Positions 12,682 through 27,378 are shown, counted from the stretch's first letter. The stretch: 64,000 nucleotides of DNA from Onchocerca volvulus (GCA_000499405.2 HG738140.1:2747024-2811023), one strand, 5' to 3'. The notes: generated by a model not told the origin, from the letters alone. Numbers and translations are program-made.

Positions 12682-13855
12682 AGGAATGGATTAAAAGATT
12701 CCAGAGTTCATTGTACAAAAGAAATCATTATCTTCAGATACAAATTGTATTAATATGAATATTTCTTTCCATTTAACTATTTCTTGCTTTTAATTTAATT
12801 TTGTTAAATTTGATCTTATGGCTTATTTTATTGTTTCAAAAAGAATTTAATCATTGCTCAAAAAAATTCCAATTATTTCATTTATTAATAAAGCATTTAG
12901 CAACTTTGCAATATCAACTTGTCATGTTTTAGATAATTGAATTCGACCAATTTTCTGATGATTCATTTTAAAATTGTCGATACATTTTGCGCCAAAAATT
13001 TGATGATATCATAGTATCGCTAATTTTTTGCGCAGGTTTATGAATTCCATATCACTCTTTTAATAATTGTTTATCATTATTGAACTGAAAATGACATGAA
13101 TTTTTGAGTGATACTGTTGATAATTAAGATAAATCGATTGTAAATGTTGCATGTATTTTATCATATGCTGTTTTCCAGAATTTTAAACAGAATTCCAAGT
13201 TGATTTTTATTTCAAACTTTTAAAAATATGAAGAAAACAATGAAATGGATGAAAAATTACTTTGAAAGAATCAAACATAATTCATTGATAATTCATAGAT
13301 TTTCATTAGTATGAATCAATTAAAACAAGAAGGATGGAAGGAAGGAAGGAAAGGAAGAAATTGTTTGAAAACAAATAATTTCGACGACAATATCAAATGA
13401 TTTCCCGTGGGTATTTTGTTGCGATCGTTATAAAACCAAGAAAGCTAATCATCTCAAAATAGGCATTTAAATATTTTTAAAATAAGTGAGTATAGTAGCT
13501 ATCGAATAGTCGGATTGCCTGAAAGATGATAAAATATTCAAATTAATTCAATTCTCTCATTTGATCCTTTGCTCATTTTCTTCTCGTATTTCATTAATAT
13601 TTTAGGACGAAAATGTCTTTAACGAAGAAATTCGATCAAATAATTAATCGTCGCAATTTATCTTGTAGAAAATTAGTTGTAAATTCGTTTAAATATATAA
13701 TTTGCTGAAATTAAGATTTGTTTTTTAGGATTGTAATTTTTTTGAGAGAAATTCTAAATGAAAAAATTCAATCAATAAATTCAACCATTTTTAACTATAT
13801 AATATTGATCGATTATATTTAACTGAAGGTTTAAACTGGAAAAATTTAATCAATA

Positions 13856-14275
13856 AATTCGATCACTGCTAATTAATATGATATTGATCATTTTATTTGT
13901 TTTATCACTGATATTTGTTTTATCATTTTAAGAAATAAACTTACAATGAATTATCATTTCTTGCTGATATTTAATTTTTCTCAAAATTATTTATCAATTT
14001 TATCATGACCTTTACATATCCTCAAAAATCTATTCCATTGAAGCATTAGATGAAAAGTGTTCAATCAATCGATATTTCAGATTGAAATTGAAAAAAGTTC
14101 AATCACTATTAACTATGTAATATTGATCATTTTATTTGTTTTATCATTGATAAAATTGCATTTTCATTTTTTGCTGATTTTTGAATTCCTCTTATAATTA
14201 TTTATCATTTTGCCATGTCCTTTACATACCCGCAAAATCTAATTCAATCAGGATGAGTTGATGACAGGTTCGATC
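13856..14275. repeat. Diverged direct duplication of about 200 bases
   Basis: Segment 13856-14062 and segment 14098-14275 share the same order of words: AATATTGATCATTTTATTTG, a TTATCATTT-TTGCTGAT block, AATTATTTATCATTTT, and CATG(A/T)CCTTTACATA followed by AAAATCTA and TTCAATC. They differ by substitutions and small gaps. This is an old tandem duplication in non-coding DNA. Confidence 0.65.
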
Positions 14276-16341
14276 AATCGAATTGCCAATTAACAAAAAC
14301 CATAAAATACGAAAAGTGATAAATGTGATTTGTTGATGGTTTAATGACAATAGTGGAAAACAAGGATTTTTTAATCGTTAAATTGGGCAATCTTTTACTT
14401 TTGTTTCATAAGTTTTCTCACTAAAAATTACACGAATAATTTTTTTTCCTTTTCTTTCTTTTTTTTTTTTTTTTTTTTTGAATAACAAAAATTTGGCAAT
14501 AATCCTTGTCGATGGATTATGGTAAATGAGATGATAGTTTTATAACAGTAGGTAATCAATTTTTTTTTTTTTTTTAGGTAATTATGTTTTTTTTTTTTGT
14601 CATAAAATATGAACGCACTGAAATAATAACTTTTTTTTCCCGAGAAAAGTTTGTAACAAAGTAAAAAAATTTAATTTCCAATTAAATGGATCATTTTAAG
14701 TCGTTAAATTATTTAAAATTTAAAATGGTGATAAGTTAACAATGAATGATAATCTTTTCCTTTGACTTTTTTTTTGGAAGGTTTATTGCTTAAAAATATC
14801 ATTATACTTTTTATTTAACAATAAATTTTGATGATTTGTTTTTGTTTGCAAAAAATTCCATCAAAATTAAATCACTCTTTAAAAGTTAATAATGACAGGC
14901 TATTTTAAGTTAATTAATGAAAATAACCATGCCTGTAATCTCTGGAAAAGTTAATTAATAAAAATTTTCAGAACTTTTTGATATTTAGCAATGATTTTAC
15001 TGGATAAAAAAAAAAAAAAAAAAAAAACTTCAAATTTATAGCATTTTTGAGAGACATGCAGACAGATCTTCTCGGCTAATTGAATTAATTAATAAAATTA
15101 GTAATGACCCATGGCTTCTGAAAAAATTAATCAATAAAAAACATTCATAACCCTTTTGACCTTTGAAAATATAATTTGGCAATTAATTCCCTAAATGGAG
15201 TAGAATGACGAAGAAATAAGAAAAAGCTGAAACATCTGTTGCATTTGTAATAAGTAGTTATTGTCAAATTGCAATAAATGAAGTAATTTCATCAACCGAA
15301 AAAAGATCATAGATCATAGATCAAAGTCATTTCATTTCATTCATTATAATTATAGTAATCAATATGACAATATCATACATATACATCAATTTAATTAATA
15401 TTCAATAAAATAAAATTTTTACAACAGAGAATTTTTATGGATTATTCAAACATGCATGTAACAATAATCTTGAAATAGGATGAAATGAAATACCTGTAAG
15501 ATTCTGATAACCTAACTTTTAGTACGATAATTTACAAGATTCCAACATTTAATAAGAAAATATGATTAATTTAAATTTAACTTGAGAAATTTTTTCAAGG
15601 TATTCCTAATAATTTAGGCTTCAGAGTTGTATCAGGTTTATTTTTTACTTGGTAATCGGAAAAAATAAGTATTTTAAAAATGATATATGAATTACTTTTT
15701 GCATCTTTGAAGTAAATAAATTTATAGGATAGAACAGAGCAAGAGAAGATGGTATTTTAATTTGTAATTATCTCTCAATGAGTTCAAATTTAACTGAACA
15801 AAATTTGAGACGTATAATGTAAAATCATCAAATTTATAGCTTTTTTTGATAATAATTGAGCGTATTTATAACAAAAATTGAAATTTAGATATTAAATGAA
15901 ATAAGCTATTTTTTCAAATATTTTAAAATTTCAGTAAACGATTACGTAAAATCATTTTTTTTTTTAGTTAAAATTCAAATTCAGATTTGAATTTGAATTC
16001 ACCGGTAAAAATAAGCTTTTTGTTAAATTTATTTAAATCTTTAAATCTATTGGAATATTCAATAATGATGATAAGAATCAAAAACAGGCACCGTGATGGT
16101 AACAAATGGCTGATAATGAAAATATGGACAATGTGATAAGAATAAAAGGATACTGTAAATTACAATGCCACCATCATTATGGATGCTGAAAGTGACCTAT
16201 TTACAAGTGGTATTTTATAAAATGAACCATCCAGCGATATGCCTTATCATTCATATTTTTGGAATAAAAAAAAAAAAATAAATTATAAATTTCAAATCAA
16301 ATTGAGGAAAATTTTAAATCAATAAAAATTCTTGCAATAAT

Positions 16342-16438
16342 TAATTCTATGCTCACAAAGGTTAACTAATTCTATGCTTATAAAGGTTAATTAATTCTAT
16401 GCATGTAAAGGTTAATTAATTCCATGCTCATAAAGTTC
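16342..16438. repeat. 25-base tandem repeat, four units
   Basis: The unit TAATTCTATGCTCATAAAGG(TTAAT) starts at 16342, 16367, 16392 and 16417 with exact 25-base spacing. It sits about 100 bases beyond the lin-31 stop codon, so it may lie in or next to its 3' untranslated region. Confidence 0.85.
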
Positions 16439-16541
16439 TATGAAACGAATACTGTAGAAAATATTACTACTTTTTAAGATAACAAAACTTATCAAAGAAT
16501 TGGAAAACTATTTCTTGAGCTTCTGATTGAATGATAATCGT

Positions 16542-19500
16542 TCAAGTTGATGATGATAATATTGAATCAATGGTAAATGAAGAATTACATATTGATTTTG
16601 GTGTAATTATGCTCGTTAAATCAGTTGTTGGTTGAGTTAAAGAAGGGAATAGAAGAAGACTGTGAGTTGTAAGGAAGAATTGTTGTGGATCCATAAAAGT
16701 TCCTGAGGTTACGGTAGATGGTAGATGATGAGTTGTGGGAAATAACCATTGAAATGAAGAACATGAAGGTTGATGATAGGTTAATTTTGGTAACGAATGT
16801 TGCAAATCTTCGTTGGCATCATATGTTTGAACCTGTTTATTAGGATCAGAAATTAATTAGGGTCAAAAATATTCAAAAATGAAATTAAAATATATAAAAG
16901 TAAAAGATAATACTCATTATTCCTTAGATAAAAACATTAGGGTCATATTAGAGTTAGTAGATAAAAACATTAGGGTCAAATATTTTTAAAAGTAAAAATT
17001 ACGAAACTTTTCAAGTCAAGTGGCGAAAAAAAATTTGCGAAAAACTTGAATAATGGAATTAAACAGGAAAACATCCATTTCAGATGACCATTCTTAGATT
17101 CATCAAGTTCAAAATATTACGGTAATGAGAAATTAAAATTGCATCACTTCTTGGCTGCTAATATTTCTTGTTAATTATCATTAATTATCGGCAAAAGTTA
17201 AGAAAAAAATACCTTAAACCTTTTCCGTCGTCTTAAGCAACTACCATTTTCAAACATTCCTAGTGCATGTGGATGAACCGCCCAATAAGATCCTTTGCCA
17301 GGCCTATCTGGTCGTCGTGGTATCTGAAATAAAAATTAATTAAATTCAATTTTAATTTCCTTTAAAAGTCTTTCGTGATTAAGTTCTATTTTCCTTTTTT
17401 TCTCAACTTGGATTATTTACAAGCTTCCATTATTTACGGTTTATGCCTTTTTTGTAAATTGCTTCAAGTATATTTCAATTTTAGAACTTTATAAACGGAA
17501 ATTTTATTTTTTCCTAATTTCTAAAGTTTTTTAAGTTCATTTTTTCCAAGTTCTTCTAAGTTGGCCGAAATTGTTGGATAAACATTAAAATTGTTTTTTA
17601 AGCAATTTTCATGGAAATTACAATCAAACAAATTACAAAGTTTGCAGATTTAGGTATCATTTTTACTTGTTCTGAAAGAGAGAGTGTTAAATTAAGATTT
17701 GAATTTTCTAATTTGTCAAACGTCATTTTTTATTTAATTATCATTGCTGTCCCTAATAGACGAAATTTTAATTAGTAATTAATAAAAGATTCAAATAATC
17801 ATTGGGAAGATAAAGATTTCTCGATAACACAGATAATGATAATACAAATCATCATCACTATCTTACATTCTTTTTGACATTAGGTGTACGGTAGCCGTCG
17901 CATTTATTTCATTCTTGATTTTGTTACGAATATCAATTTGTCATCAATACTTGCTTTATATATTGCAAATACGAAATCAAACGAAAAATTAAGATTAATT
18001 AAGTTAAAGTTAATTATTTGCGAAACTTTTGGTATCATAAGAAAATTAAATTAGGTCAGCATTAAATAAGTAATCAGCGAACTTCTGCGCGAAAAAGAAA
18101 GTCATAGAATTTTGTTGTCTTGCAATAAAATCAAAAATATTGATTCAAGTTGCTAAATATTTCCAATTAAAATTACCAGAATTGAAATTAAAACATTAAA
18201 GAGGCAATATTTTCTTAATTTGATTAGTAGCAAATTACTGCTACATTGTTGTTTTAAAACCAGTTTTTTTCTTTTGATTAAACTGACTAACCGACTGTTC
18301 AGGAACGATGATGGTATCACTTAGAGCACAGCAGGTGGTTTTAGTTTATTTACGATCTCATTCAATATTATAAAAATTTTTGTAGAGAAAAGAACAAAAA
18401 AAGTGAATGTAAAATAAAATCTTTCAAATCGTCCTTCAAAATGCCTTCTTTCTTTTCTTTTTTTTTTTTTTTTTTTTTTTTGCAATTAATAATTTTGGCT
18501 GAATGGAAAAGTTCACTTGAAAATTTTTGTAAATTCATTATTTAAATTTGATTGAAAGAATATCTAAAATTAGAGCAATAATGACAATTAAAACTTTCAA
18601 ATAAATTTTCGATAATTAGCAAAATTTTGAAATCAAAATAATAAATTATGAGAGTATAAACGATGGATGAAGATATTTTACTCAATTAAAAGACATAGTT
18701 TTAAATGTGATCGTATAAAAAAATAAATTAAGTTTGCACGAAAATAAAAGAGGCGAGAAAAAAAAGTTTGAAAATAGTCAAAACTTAATTAACTCTTTTA
18801 TTTTTAATCTTTTTTTTCAATGGAAAAATTTCTGATAGAAATAACAAACTTTAGAAATTTCAGAAAAAATAATTCAAAATGCATAAATTAACACTTCAAA
18901 ATTTGCTTAAAGAAAAATCATATTACATCAAATTTATTCGAATCATTTTATTTTGGATGCACATATTTCCTTGTTAATTTTGAAATGAAATTGAAAGTAA
19001 TTCAAAGTTTTATTCCTTCATTTCAGCTATCTTTTCAATTGTTACTTATTTACTGAATGTTTAAACATAGACAATAATGCTTTTTTTTTTATCTACTCAA
19101 TTTATTTTATTTCAATCTTTAGAAAATAAGCCTAATTTTGTTAGGTGATTTAAAATCAAAATCAGAAATGGAAATATAAAGAAAAATAATTTAAAAAAAA
19201 TTACTTTCACGAAACAATCATTGAACGATAGATTATGTCGGAGGGAATTTTGCCATCGTTGGGTATTTTTACGATAAAATGGAAATTTATCCATAATATA
19301 TTTGTAAATTTCAGTTAATGGAAGCATCTTCTCTTCCGAATTTTGTATAGCCATATATGTTAACCAAATGTATGAATATGGAGGCTTCTGAAATATGCAG
19401 AAATTAAATTAATGAACTACAGTTTCTAATTAATTAATTAATTGTAGTTTCATGAATTAATTGATAAATTCATTATAGTTTCCTACAGTAACTCAATTCA

Positions 19501-20459
19501 AATTATCGATAAATTGGCAAAGAGCATTAAAAATTTTAAGCTTAACTAAACAAGAACGTATTCAATTATGCTTCAAATCTGCTAAGCCAAGAAAGATTTA
19601 GAGATGAGCATACTTAAGTAATGATATTAGTGAAAAATTTGGAAAGAAGTGATGAAAAAAATGATTAAATTTTGGAAAATTGGAAATGATTTGAAAAGTT
19701 ATTTGGAAAATTGAAATTTCATCTCGCAAATTTTAGCAAATAAATCTAACAGTAATTTTGGGAAATGCACTATTCAAAAAATTGAAATGGATTAAGTTGT
19801 TTTCAATATGTACTTCAAAATAAGGAACTTAGTAAGAAAAAATAAAAAGTATTGGAGTTAGTTTATAAAATAGAAATTGTTTTCTTCTAATCTTTGGTTT
19901 ACAAAAACAATTTTTCTTTTTTTGTTAAAATGTAATTAGAAAGATTTATAGTTAAGCCACTGAATAGTTCTTTATTTTAATAAATGCTTGTAAAAAATAA
20001 AGTGAATGAAAGGACAAATTAAATGAATCAAAATAAACTTTATTAAATCAATTTCATAAAATGAATAAAATTAACTTGAACATAGTTAAACTCCTCTGAT
20101 TTAAATATTTAACTCCTTTAAATTAAGTATTCACATTAAATATAATTATTGTTCTATTTGTTCTCATGGACATAAACAAAGGATTACAATATAACATGAA
20201 GTAAATTACTACCAAAATAAAAAAATGAAATAAATTATTATCAAAATGTTTGTTTGAGAAAAGAAAGAAAAAAAGGAAACTAATTCGTTCTTCTTATCAA
20301 TAATTGCTAAAATTATCCATGATACAATGCGTTAGAAAGGTAAATAATTGCAAATTATAAGGTAATTGTGGTAATTCAAACTAATTATGCAGGTGAGAAA
20401 TTAAAAATGATAGATATATTTACCTGATCATCGTAAGAATTTTTTCCAGGTCTTGGCAT
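16542..20459 (-). CDS. lin-31: LIN-31/FoxB forkhead transcription factor
   Basis: DNA-binding winged-helix regulator of the FoxB class; in C. elegans LIN-31 controls vulval cell fates downstream of the MAP kinase pathway. Four exons on the minus strand, all in phase 0: 20424-20459, 19205-19387, 17213-17323 and 16542-16832, giving 206 residues. Exon 1 encodes [12 protein letters not shown], nearly the same as recalled LIN-31. Exons 2 and 3 encode a complete forkhead domain (about residues 13-110): [15 protein letters not shown], the recognition helix [15 protein letters not shown], and wing residues [12 protein letters not shown] followed by the basic tail LRRRKRFK. The C-terminal exon is Ser/Thr/Pro-rich with a TP site and a short hydrophobic FTIDSIL motif near the end, like FoxB tails. 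It is slightly shorter than my memory of C. elegans LIN-31 (about 237), so a small extra exon cannot be excluded. An acceptor (TTTGCCAG) lies 10 bases before the ATG, consistent with trans-splicing. Confidence 0.95.
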
Positions 20460-20849
20460 CAGAAGCTTTCTGGCAAACAAATAAATAATATGATATACGA
20501 ATACTGTTGCCTGTTTTAGCCTTTATTGCCTTCTGTTTTTAACTTCTGCTATTTGCTAAGATTTAGTCAAAAATTCTTGAGGAAATAATTTTGTAAAGAC
20601 GAGTAAAGGCACAGAGAATAGCGATTTTGAGCTTAATTTACGACGAATGAATGACGACGGATGAGACTGTAATATGGGTTGATAGTAATCACAGAAATGA
20701 GCAAATAATCATCAAATAACTCATTCTTAAACTCATTTCTCTCCAATATAACACACAAATATGAACGAAAATGAGGTAGGAGGCAACAAAAACAACCGTT
20801 TGATAACTGTCGCAAGTCATTTGTCGCATCGCAGCTGGTTTCTCAGTTT

Positions 20850-20890
20850 GGGCGGAGCATACATGAGCCATTAACCAATGATTGGGCAAT
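20850..20890 (-). promoter_or_regulatory. Putative lin-31 promoter elements (GC box, paired CCAAT)
   Basis: About 400 bases upstream of the lin-31 start there is a GGGCGG box (20850-20855) and a palindromic CCAATGATTGG (20875-20885), i.e. two inverted CCAAT boxes sharing a centre. They sit in a patch (about 20760-20900) clearly less AT-rich than its surroundings. The positional logic fits a promoter, but function is inferred from motifs only. Confidence 0.4.
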
Positions 20891-22758
20891 TGCACAGCAT
20901 ATTTATGTCATCATTTGTTAATGAATTTTTTTTTTAGAACATGTCATTGGATTACGGTATTCATTTGTTTTTCTTTAAGTTTGTGTTTCGCTATCTATTC
21001 AACGAATAAATATTTTCCTCTTTGCTTAACCATATTTTATCTTATTATTCGATGGCAAAAGTTATTTTAATTATATTAATGACATTTTAATTATATTAAA
21101 AATCAACAATTTTAATTATATTAATGATTCGTAATCAAATTTGGCCATTAGCGAGTAAAAATTAGTATTTTTAAATAAAAAATAATGATAATCATGTGTT
21201 GTACGCTAATTTGCAACTGATAAGTCAGTTGTAGAGAAAATTTCGCAAATTATTTAACAGTATAATAAATAGCCTATTGGCCAATTAATAATTAAATAGC
21301 GTAGTTTATAAATTGATTAGCTATTAATTAATCGAGTAAATAAATGGTGAGATCTCTTATAAATAAAATCATAACCATTTTAAATATATAATCATATCTA
21401 CTTTCAGATAATGCATTAATTTTAATTTTGTTATTATTCTTTAAATTGTGCATAATTTTCAATCCTTCTACAAATAATTTACTATTTCTTAAAAGTATTT
21501 CAAGATAACACAAAAAGAATGGAGAAAAAAAACAGAACTAGAATGATTTAATTTTTAATTCCTCAAATTCTAGATATAATTCTTTGTATTTGTTTGTGTT
21601 GAAGAAAGAAAATAACGGATATATTTATATATATTTGAAGATGGAATAAGTGAAGCAAAAAGATTTTAATACAACAAATTTCTTCTTCTGCTTCAATGAA
21701 TTTTATCTCTGATGAGAATGAATTTTCGTCAAAATTTCTATCAGAACAGAGGAAAGACATCGTCTTATTGCTCCAATAATATTAATCAAAATATTAGTTT
21801 GTCATGCCTTTCGTTAACTTTTCTTTTCTTTTTTTTTTTCGTATGAAAATTGAAAATGTTATGCAAAAAAAACTTTAATAAAATTAATAAAATTAGAAGA
21901 AAAATTTGACGTCAAAACTTTTCGGAATATTTGAAAATTACTATTAGAAATAAAAATGTTGATTATTGTATAAAAGGCTACTTTTTTTTTTTACTAGAAA
22001 TCATTTATTTTTATTTATTTATAAAAAATTTGCAAAGATTATTTTTTATAATCTAATTTTTATAATTTTACTTGAATTTATATTCTTCTACACATACATT
22101 AGCACAGTCAGTTTTTGTCGATAGATTAAAATATCTCAATTTGTGAAATTGACTTTTAAATTAATTTTCCACTAATACAATTGAAATTTATCTCTCACAT
22201 ACGATCTTGCCGCAATTATAAACATTTGACACATTTTAGCAAGTGCTTTTGAAGACTTATCTTTTTTTTTTCCTAAATATATTCTGAAGGAATGACCACT
22301 TAAAATTTTTTTCCCTTTCTAACTTAAAATTTTATTTATAAAAAGTAAATTTTATGCCATTAACTTATTTTGTAGTATATATAAAAAAGGATTTCTTTTT
22401 GTAAGAATGTAAAATCAGAAATTAATTCCTCATTATTCGTATTAATTATGATTCTTGACAATCTTGATGCTATCCTAAATCATATTTTGCTGAATATTTT
22501 ATGAAATAATGAGTACTTGAAACTCTTTTTTTTTTAATTTTAAATTATATTTCCTGAATATTGCCTCAAAAAAAAAAAAAAAAAAAAAGAAATCAGCCTG
22601 ATTAAACGTCAACATCCGGTCAACATTAACAGTATGATCAATTGATGTAAATAAGATGTAATTAAAAAAGAATTTACAATTGATTGAGAAGAAGGGAGCG
22701 TATAATATGAAATCTAAGGTTTGCTTCATTAATTTTCAAGGTTATTTCGCACGTAAAC

Positions 22759-22830
22759 TTACCGACATCACGTACATCGATCCATTTATTCTTTACGTCA
22801 ATTTACCGACATCACGTACATTCATCCATT
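22759..22830. repeat. 44-base tandem duplication
   Basis: TTACCGACATCACGTACAT occurs identically at 22759 and 22803, followed in both copies by a variant of CGATCCATT. It is richer in G and C than the neighbouring DNA. Confidence 0.8.
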
Positions 22831-23298
22831 CCAACCAACCATCTTTCTTCTTTTCACTGCATGACGCTATTTCAAAAGCAACTTAGTGAATTTACAGGTT
22901 GAAAAAAATATTTCGTCTTAATTGCGGTATCTCTGATGAATCAATTTCTGTTCGTTTCCTTCGTCTTCCCGCACTATTGTTTCGATTGAACTGTCAAAAT
23001 GCGATTGATTGATCCATCTATAAAACTATTGGGCACAGCATGCGATATTCGCAGATCTATCAATAACAATAAATAAGGTCGCAATATTTTTCGCTTTTGA
23101 TTTGCAATAAATTATCATTCATCACATAATTACATTTATCAAAACGTTGTAATTAGCTAAATATTTTTTTACAGTATCAAATATTTCGGACTATAAAATC
23201 GAAATATATGATTTATGTTAGGAGACAATATGATAAGTAATTTTTCTAATAACAACTCAAATTTTATAGCAAATAGTACTTAACATTTGCATGCATTG

Positions 23299-23475
23299 TG
23301 ATATGATAATCATTATCATAATCATAGTGGTTAAATGTGATTGTAATTGCTATAAATATCGTGATTAACAGTTATTTTTATTTCAATCCTACAGTAATAC
23401 GATAATTATTATCGTAATTATGACAACTAAATATGATTTTAGCTATTATAAATATAATGATTACTAGTCAACTTT
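23299..23475. repeat. Duplicated palindromic element
   Basis: Two copies about 96 bases apart each begin with a 17-base inverted repeat (ATGATAATCATTATCAT at 23303 and ACGATAATTATTATCGT at 23399). Each continues with similar words (AAATGTGATT / AAATATGATT, GCTATAAATAT / GCTATTATAAATAT, GTGATTA / ATGATTA). The palindromic heads share the same 7-base arm plan, so the elements seem related by descent. Confidence 0.65.
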
Positions 23476-26400
23476 ACTTCCACTTCAGCCATCATTAGTA
23501 AGCTAATTTAGGAAGAAATTGACTATTACCAAAATAAATAGGCTGAACAGTAAGAAAAATTAAAGATAATATGAGTATTTTAAGGTAATATTTTAAAAAT
23601 CGAAGACATTTTTTAGAATCTATTTAAAAATCAAAAATAATAATTAGAAAAAAAAAACAACAAAAGAAAAAAAAATTTTACAACGAGACAATAGATAAAT
23701 TCAAATTTTGATACTGGTATGATATGAATGATCAGCTATGAATAATTAGTAAAAGTATTTTAAAAATTTATCAGCAGGCAAAATTACACAAATATCAAAT
23801 TCAATGATATTAGCAAAAAAAAAAAATCTAATTTCGAAATTAAAGATATTTTCTCTGTTCTTTTTTTTTTTTTTGCTCCCATTTTTTGAGATGAAAACAA
23901 GATCATTCATTGGAAACTTCAATTATTATTACGGTAAAATTTTCTATCATTATCAAATTTGCATCATATTGTGCTATTTTTTAGCAAATATCTCTCTTTG
24001 CATCTTATCATATAATCAAATACGATTATCAATTTATGTGATAAATTTTAATCATCTTTGCTGCAAAATTAACAAAAAGAGCATTTATGAACTAAAATAA
24101 AAGAATGCCATTCCGTTATTCTTAATCATCAATCTTTTTTTTTTTGTCTTTTAACTTTTTTCAAAATATTTTCAATTTGTCCGTCCTTCCCAATCAAACA
24201 ATTTTTGCCTTCAATTAACTTTTTAAATTATGGTCTCTTTTTCTTCTTAAATCAATTCATTTTTGACAATAATATCTGTTTTGCAAAACATTTTGTGAAA
24301 AAATTTTTGCAAAATTTTCCAAACAGAAAGTCAAATAATTAACAGCAAAATTCCATCTTCTGTTAATTATTCTCATTGAAATATTTATCTTTTCAAACGA
24401 TCAATCATTTCATCTTAATTTTTTGTAATTAACAAAAATTAAGCAACAAGCAAAATTGGCAAGAAAATAACTTTTTTTAAATTATATCTATAAATTTTTT
24501 TTTTTGCAGAGTTTATCAAATTTTTGCTAGCAGAAATGATAATTTATAAATAATGCTGATTATAGTAATCCTTTTACCTCATTTATATGCTTTTTAAAAT
24601 TTTAAAAAAGTTACAAAAGACACTTTAATCTATTATTTTCTAAAAACTTAATTTGAAGAATGTAAGAAAAAAGTGATAAAAAAATCGTTTTTATTTTTCT
24701 GATAAAGTTCGCTTTCTTTTCTATTCTATAGCATAATTCTGATTATAATTAATACAACCGATAATGTATTATAAATTTGTTATTAATTAGTTCTTGAAAT
24801 AAATTTTGATCTTTTTCTCAATAAACTAGAGATATTTTTTCAAATTTCAAAGCAAAATTATCATAAAAAATGAATTACATTTCCTAATTTTATAGTTTTA
24901 ATATAAAAATGTCTTCATATGATTCTTAAATTTTTAATCTAACATTACTTTGAAGAACTAAAGGTGAATAATTAAACTTGGACAAGTTGCTTTTTTTTTT
25001 CTATAATAATCTTGCCTTGTCCAGAATATTAAACCATCGAATATTGAAATTTAATTTAGAGCACTAAAAATCAAATTGATATTTGATTATTCATTGCTTA
25101 TATGATAATCGCTATTAATAATAATTAAAAATGATTAATTAAAAATTAACTTCAACTGAATCTGATTTTTCAGATTTTCTAATTCCAATTCAAGTTAGAT
25201 AATAACAAAAAATCCATTTCAAAAAGTAACAATAAAATGAAAAAAAAAAAAGTTAAATTCACGTGATTTCAGAAAGATAAACTATTAAAGAATTATTGAT
25301 TGAAGAAATCTGTGAACGAGAAATTTTTATTTCTGTAACGATTAAAAGAATCTGTTGAAGTATAAACATAAACAAAACAATTAAAGACAATATGTTGTTA
25401 CGGTTTTTTCATTTTTTTTTTCCAGAAAATTTTCTTTGTGAGAAAATATTCAAATGAAAGGTAATGAAAATCTATTTTTATCGTTTTTCCTAAAAATTTT
25501 CAAGGTTTATCGGACAATAAGCGCATCGAAGCAGACTAATAGACGCCAAGAAAAACAACAACAACAACAATCAAACTATAAACTTTCATTTGTCACCAAA
25601 AAAAAAAAAAAAAAAAAAATCATCAAAAACTTTTTTGTCCTTTACCACTTATCGATCATCATCCTTTATTGATATTTTCAAACGTTTATACCGCTTTCTG
25701 AAATGCATTTTCAAATTGTCATTTAATTTGGAAATAGGAAATGTCAAAAATCAGATTCAGCTAAAGTTAATTTTTAATTGTCCTAAAATTAGAACGAAAT
25801 TTTATTATTGGGATTTTAATGAAATCTAATCACTTGAGTAATTTACCGAATGTTCATGCTGCTTTTTTAAATGAATTTTTCGTTGATATTTTATCACTAC
25901 TTAATTTGGAATCAGAAATCTTGAAAATCAGATTCATGAAGTTGATTTCCAATTTTTAAACTAATACGAAATTATTGAGATTTAATTTAAGTCTAATCAC
26001 TTTGGCATTTATCGACTCCAAAATTTTCCCCGGAAGTAAGATTTTTGAGATTTTACTTAAATATAATCATTTAGATATCTGCCGACTTTAGGAGTCATAT
26101 TTCATGAATTCAATATGAAAATTGCGATAAATCGATTGCAATATTCGAGAATCCAATATCGTATAAGTTATAAATTTTGTTGATTTCAATGAACAAAATG
26201 GCAGATATGATAATTTCGGACACTTTATCTCTATCCTAAACCTATTATCAACCTATTTCGACATAATTTCAGAGATTTATTCGATTAATTCAGGTTTTTA
26301 TTAAAACCTACCCAAGCATTTATTATTTCTTAGACTTTTATTTCTACTGATAATTGCATTTCTAGAAGTTGGATAATTATCAGATATTGATTGCTTGATA

Positions 26401-27378
26401 TTATATGGAATTTATAACCTGTTAAGGTTATCAATGATTGAATTTTAATTACTGATTGATCGTAATTATTAACTAATAACTAATCCTCGCTAATTAATTA
26501 CCATAATTTGCCTCCATAAAAAGAGAGCATATGATTTCAAAATTTGTCAAATTCGCCGAAAATATTTAAATGTTCAAAATTAAAAATCTACAGATCCACA
26601 AAATTTCATGGAATTAATAACATAATGAATTTATATGAGTTCCTAAATTTGAATAAAAACTTAATGGGTAGTTGATTCAATGATCATAATCAAAAATTCA
26701 AATTCCTCAGCATGGAATGATAATATTTCACTGAATAAAAAAATCCGTTTATAAATTTGATCATTGTAATTAAAAAATTTTGTACGAGAAAATCAAGTGA
26801 AATTTTTTGAACAAAATAAATATTAAATTTAAAATATTTACTTAATTTGAAGTATATCTTATATTAGTGTCATAAAAAATGAGGGAGAATAAAAAAATTC
26901 TTTTTTATGTGAAATTAACATTAAAACATAATAGCAAAAATTATCAATGGAATTAAATTCGAATTAGAATTAGAAGAATTAAAATTGGAATTAAAAGAAA
27001 TAGAATTAGAATTAAAAGAATCAAATTCATAAGAAAAAATTCTACGAACTATAGTCGAAGAATAATAGACAAAGTATTCGATCAAACACAACCTTTCACA
27101 TTTGAAAGATTGTTTACAACGAAAATATCGAATATCATCACTTTTTTTTTTTTTCTCATAGATTCTACCGTAACATTTTTTTTTCTTAATTATTCAATAT
27201 CGTTAAAATATTGATTGCTTTCGTTCGATTTTTTTTTTCTTTCTTTTAGTATACAAATGAAAAAAAAAAAAAAAACATTTCTACTCTAAGCAATTCATGT
27301 CAAAAACATTGGCATGTTAAATCATCGACAATTTGCAAGCGATATAAAACTTGCGTCAAATCTGCAATGCATTACAAG

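Larger units (their letters stand above)
1..16541. other. Gene-free AT-rich region
   Basis: I could not assemble any exon chain with plausible protein similarity on either strand here. The open frames are short and low in complexity. The stretch holds many poly-A/poly-T runs, several minisatellites and inverted repeats (listed separately), a TGCAT-rich part near the left end and CT-rich tracts. It lies downstream (3') of the lin-31 gene. It may hold distal regulatory DNA or an unrecognised fast-evolving gene; neither can be shown from the sequence alone. Confidence 0.7.
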
